In this document: positions 54,590 through 58,159 of the stretch, piece after piece
How positions within the stretch are numbered: the first letter of the stretch is position 1
Layout: each line of letters opens with the position of its first letter
Assembly (NCBI GenBank): GCA_013286235.1
Contig: JABDGE010000014.1
Coordinates: 1 to 58,159, forward strand
Reading direction: 5' to 3'
DNA length: 58,159 nucleotides
From: Bacteroidota bacterium
GTDB lineage: Bacteria > Bacteroidota > Bacteroidia > Sphingobacteriales > Sphingobacteriaceae
Notes under the pieces: model-generated
Seen by the model: only the letters and a program-made list of their open reading frames with translations
Database searches by the model: none
Told to the model about the DNA's origin: nothing
Program-made: the position numbers and the translations under genes

Positions 54590-57500
54590 TTAAAATTTAC
54601 AATCAATACCTAAACCAAACGTGCGCGCCTGCGGGTAGGCCGCATAATCGATGCCCGCGGTCTGGTCATTTCCGCCGCCCGTCGAGCTCACTTCCGGGTC
54701 GAAACCGATATACTTTGTGAAATCAAACAGGTTTTGCGCTTCCGCGTACAGCCTTATATTGCTGAAATACTTGGTTTTGCCCAGGTTGTACCCGATGTTA
54801 AGCGTCCGAACCTTCAAAAACGAGCCGTTCTCCACAAACTCGCTCGAGTTCGGAAAATAGTTTTGCAGCAGGAAGGAAGGCCGCGGGATATCGGTCACCT
54901 GCCCCGGATGCGACCATGCGCCCAAAACCCGCGTATCGTTATTGGCATACACGCCGCCTAAGTAGGCCCCGCTTGGGGTCGAGGCGCTGCTCCAGCCCAA
55001 ACTTTCGTAGGTCGTGCGTATCAGGTCAAACACTTTATTGCCGTAGCTGAATTGCATCGCTAACTGCGCGTCGAATTTCTTGTACCTGAAATCGTTGCTA
55101 AAACCTCCAAAAAAGGTTGGCTTCGGGCTGCCGATCGCTGTCGCATCCTGGGTAAAATTTACCTGGTCCGCCCGTTCCCTGGTGCCGTTAGCGGCATAGT
55201 AAAGGGCATCGCCGTTGGCTGGGTTAACGCCAGCAAATGGTACGCCTAAGAATTCACCCACCGGGTCGCCGACCTTCAGGATATTGGTTGCGTTTTGGTC
55301 ATTGTAGGAGTAAACGTACTGGTTATTTACCGCTAATGATTTGATGGTGTTTTTGATAAACGATATGTTAAAGCCGCTTGTCCAGGTAAAGTCGTTTGTT
55401 TTAATGTTGTTGGTGCTCAATTGGATTTCCAGGCCCTTATCCTGGATCTCGCCGGAGTTGGCATAAGCCCATTGGAAGCCCGTTGTGCCCGGTATTTGTT
55501 CCTGGTTTAAAAGCCTGTTCTGGTCCGATATGAAATACTCAACCGAACCATTTATAAAATGGTTGAACAGCTCAAAATCAACCCCGAAGTTCAAACTGGT
55601 ATTGGTTTGCCAGGTGAGCGGTTGCGGCGCCAACGTATTATAAGGTACAAAGCCGGCGCCTCCATTGTATTTGGCCGTGCCCCAATAGGCGTAGTTTTGA
55701 TAATCCGGAACGTTATCCTGTTGTCCGGATAAGCCATAGCTGGCCCGTAGTTTCAAGGAGTTGACGAAAGCTACATTTTTCAAAAAAGGCTCATTGGTCA
55801 TATTCCATCCCAGCGATACCGACGGGAACTCGCCCCATTGGTGCCCGGGTGCAAATTTTGAGGAGCCATCGGCACGGATGATAAAGGAGAACAGGTATTT
55901 GCCGTCGTAATCATAATTGATGCGGGTTAGGTACGACCGGAGCGCCTCATATTCCAGTGGGTAGGGCTCCAGGATGTTGTAACTTACCGCTGCATTGTTA
56001 ATGTTTTGAACATCCCCGGTTTGTGGGAAGCCCAATCCCTCTTCTGCCGATTGCGCAATCTTGCTCGCCTGCTGCGTATAGCCTGCAATGATGTCCAGGT
56101 TGTTTTTATCAAATTTGTGCTTGTAAGTAAACAGGTTATCGTTAAACCACGTTAGCTGATCGTTGTCGCCCAAAAGGAGTTTCCCATTATCCGCCTGTGC
56201 ATCCACGGTAATTGCCGGGAAATACTGGCTATCGTTCACATAGTCATAATCAAGTGACCATGTGGAGCGGAATGAAAAATCAGGACTGAATTTGTATTCG
56301 GCAAACACCGACGAGATCAACCGGTCGGTATAGGTGTGGGCGTTAATTACATTAGCTGATTTTACCGGGTTATCCGACAGCCAGTAGGCCTGGTAATCAG
56401 TATAATCGGCATAAACGCCCGGCGAAGAATAAACAGGCATTAAGGGCGACGCACCCAGGGCATTGGTTACAACGCCGGTGTAGGTATTATCATTAAAGCT
56501 GCGCTTGTCGTCCGAGTAGGTCATGGTCGAAGTCAACCCGAATGACAGGTTTTTTGTCGCCTGGTTATCGAGGTTGAACCGCAGGTTAGCGCGATCATAA
56601 TAATTATTGATAATGATCCCATCCTGGTCCAGGTAGCTGCCGCCGATAAAGAACTTCGTCTTGTCATTGCCGCCCCGTGCTGATAGTTCATAGGTAGTTA
56701 CCGGCGCCGTACGGAAAATAGCGTTTTCCCAGTTGGTATTCACCTTGCTGGCCAGATCGTAATAAGGCGCCGCCGGGTTAGGTATCGGGTTGCCATTTCC
56801 GTCCAATATGCCCACAGATTGCAGATCGCTCAGGGCAAAATGCGGGTCGGGGTTATTGGTGGCAATGTCGTTATGGTAAACCCATATATCTTCTTTAATG
56901 GCTTCATTCGTCAGGTTATAAAATTGCTGCGAGTCCATAAAAGGTATTTCTTTTTCAACATTCTGAACACCATAGTTTACATTAAAATCAAAAGTGGTTT
57001 CCCCGGCCTTGCCGCGTTTGGTGGTGATGAGTACCACCCCGTTTGCAGCACGTGAGCCGTAAATGGCTTTGGAAGCATCTTTCAATATTTCGATGGATTC
57101 GATATCGTCGGGGTTAATGTCCGAGATCGAGCTGATGTTTTGTCCGCTCCCGGTTGATTGCCCCGAAAGGTTATAGGCCGTACCCAACGATGAATTGCTT
57201 TCGCTTTCCATGGGCACACCATCAACCACATACAAGGGGTTTTGTGCACCGCGGATGCTCACCAGCAAACCTGCGCCCGGTGTGCCCGAAGGCTGCGTAA
57301 CATCAATACCCGAAAGCTTCCCTTCAATGCTGGCTGCTAAGTTGGTTACGCCAGGCTGATCTTTAAAGTCCTTGTTTTTTATCGACGAAATAGCGCCGGT
57401 AACATCGCTCTTTTTCTGGGTGCCAAAACCTACTACGACCACCTCCTTCAATTCCGACTTCGATTCTTCTAAAACTACATCGAGCGTAGTTTCAGATTTG

Positions 57501-57769
57501 ATCTCAACGGTCTTTTTGTCGAAGCCCAAAAAAGAGAACACCAGGATATTGCCGGGGCCTTTCAGGGTGATTGAAAAAGTCCCGTCTGTAGCAGTGCTAA
57601 CCCCCTGGTCAGTCCCCTGTATTTTTACGGACACCCCCGGCAAGGGGCTGCCCTGTGCATCGCTCACTTTTCCTTTTAACACATGGCTTTGGGCCATGGC
57701 CTGGTGCGGCAACAGGCAAAGAAAAAATTGGAGCGCTACAATTGTGAATAAGAGTAGATTTTTCTTCAT
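54590..57769 (-). CDS. SusC/RagA-type TonB-dependent transporter
   Basis: The 1059-residue protein has a signal peptide (QFFLCLLPHQAMAQ), a carboxypeptidase-like domain (VLKGKVSDAQGSPLPGVSVKI), a plug domain (VVVVGFGTQKKSDVTGAISS, DASKAIYGSRAANGVV) and a beta-barrel ending GLGIDCKF with terminal Phe. It forms a pair with the SusD gene. Unlike the first SusC it has no recognised regulator next to it in this window. Confidence 0.96.
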   Translation of the reverse strand: MKKNLLLFTIVALQFFLCLLPHQAMAQSHVLKGKVSDAQGSPLPGVSVKIQGTDQGVSTATDGTFSITLKGPGNILVFSFLGFDKKTVEIKSETTLDVVLEESKSELKEVVVVGFGTQKKSDVTGAISSIKNKDFKDQPGVTNLAASIEGKLSGIDVTQPSGTPGAGLLVSIRGAQNPLYVVDGVPMESESNSSLGTAYNLSGQSTGSGQNISSISDINPDDIESIEILKDASKAIYGSRAANGVVLITTKRGKAGETTFDFNVNYGVQNVEKEIPFMDSQQFYNLTNEAIKEDIWVYHNDIATNNPDPHFALSDLQSVGILDGNGNPIPNPAAPYYDLASKVNTNWENAIFRTAPVTTYELSARGGNDKTKFFIGGSYLDQDGIIINNYYDRANLRFNLDNQATKNLSFGLTSTMTYSDDKRSFNDNTYTGVVTNALGASPLMPVYSSPGVYADYTDYQAYWLSDNPVKSANVINAHTYTDRLISSVFAEYKFSPDFSFRSTWSLDYDYVNDSQYFPAITVDAQADNGKLLLGDNDQLTWFNDNLFTYKHKFDKNNLDIIAGYTQQASKIAQSAEEGLGFPQTGDVQNINNAAVSYNILEPYPLEYEALRSYLTRINYDYDGKYLFSFIIRADGSSKFAPGHQWGEFPSVSLGWNMTNEPFLKNVAFVNSLKLRASYGLSGQQDNVPDYQNYAYWGTAKYNGGAGFVPYNTLAPQPLTWQTNTSLNFGVDFELFNHFINGSVEYFISDQNRLLNQEQIPGTTGFQWAYANSGEIQDKGLEIQLSTNNIKTNDFTWTSGFNISFIKNTIKSLAVNNQYVYSYNDQNATNILKVGDPVGEFLGVPFAGVNPANGDALYYAANGTRERADQVNFTQDATAIGSPKPTFFGGFSNDFRYKKFDAQLAMQFSYGNKVFDLIRTTYESLGWSSASTPSGAYLGGVYANNDTRVLGAWSHPGQVTDIPRPSFLLQNYFPNSSEFVENGSFLKVRTLNIGYNLGKTKYFSNIRLYAEAQNLFDFTKYIGFDPEVSSTGGGNDQTAGIDYAAYPQARTFGLGIDCKF

Positions 57770-58159
57770 GTACGATGGATTAAGGTTGATTGTGTTGCTT
57801 GTTTTTATAGCTGTAGTATCAAATGTTTTACTTTTTTTGAGTCTTTTATTAAATAACGGGGCCTTTTTGCAGGTAAAAAAGGCTTTCTACAGGTAAAATA
57901 AATTGTGATGCTTATTTTAACTAAATATCAATAAGTCAAACCACTATAAATATAAGTCAGATTTGTTTTGGTAAAAAAAGTTTAGTAATTGGTTTACAAT
58001 GTTTTATAGTAAGTCAAATATAAGTATATTTATAGGTCAAAAGTTTGACAAATGTTTGATCAGGATGACTTAGTTATCATACGCCCCGTTTTACAGCTTT
58101 TTAGCATAAAATGACTGAAATACGCTTGACGGAAATCATGATCCTGCATTACAAAATTG
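57770..58159. other. promoter region upstream of the second susC
   Basis: This AT-rich 390-base stretch shows no gene. It contains AAGTCAAA-type words repeated at irregular spacing (near 57932, 58012 and 58037), which could be regulator half-sites, and long T/A runs. The window ends before any further gene can be seen. Confidence 0.5.

Noticed and set aside
57770..58159. Riboswitch upstream of the second susC
   Set aside because: No known riboswitch core could be recognised; the stretch is simply AT-rich.

Overview
The window looks like a chromosome segment of a Sphingobacteriaceae-type Bacteroidota, closest in style to Mucilaginibacter or Pedobacter. The evidence is two SusC/SusD pairs, a 1394-residue hybrid two-component regulator, VCBS/ASPIC-type lipoproteins, few Shine-Dalgarno sites, and intergenic DNA full of short palindromes and word-like repeats. 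All positions and pairings below were read by hand; no search or folding program was run.

Region 1 (1-15.1 kb) is an RNA-repair / RNA-quality-control island and the most interesting part. A Ro60/Rsr (TROVE + vWA) gene (3035-4615, minus) is followed on the same strand by a tandem array of eight small-RNA-like units (1887-2982). Each unit is closed by a conserved Ro60-type basal stem, and seven of the eight carry pieces of tRNA structure. Four units look like tRNAs circularly permuted at the anticodon, the architecture of bacterial Y RNAs. About 7 kb further on are RtcB RNA ligase (11814-13268), a tRNA-Asp gene, a small membrane protein gene and a divergent WYL-domain regulator (14050-15078). 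A near-identical inverted-repeat operator, CTRCGCA-N7-TGCGYAG followed by a TGAAA block, lies upstream of the Ro60 gene, rtcB and the small membrane protein gene. This ties the separated genes into one probable WYL-controlled regulon. Between them lie two toxin-antitoxin modules whose toxins both carry a single-base frameshift, a HEPN-like protein and several unknown membrane proteins.

Region 2 (15.3-38.8 kb) is a carbohydrate utilisation region: GH2, DUF1080 (3-keto-disaccharide hydrolase fold), an ASPIC/FG-GAP lipoprotein, a seven-CxxCH cytochrome, SusD, SusC, GH31, an aldose-1-epimerase and a hybrid two-component regulator. A repeated ACAAATGTTA-type motif lies before susC and before the regulator.

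Region 3 (39.2-42.2 kb) holds an orphan HipB-like regulator, an AlbA_2-type protein, an RMD1/DUF155 membrane protein and a palindromic repeat.

Region 4 (42.2-52.9 kb), all minus strand, is an amine/GABA catabolic cluster: amidohydrolase, two class III aminotransferases, two GNATs, an NhaC-type antiporter, a succinate-semialdehyde-type dehydrogenase and a Tat-exported flavin amine oxidase.

Region 5 (53.2-58.2 kb) is a second SusD/SusC pair with its upstream promoter region.
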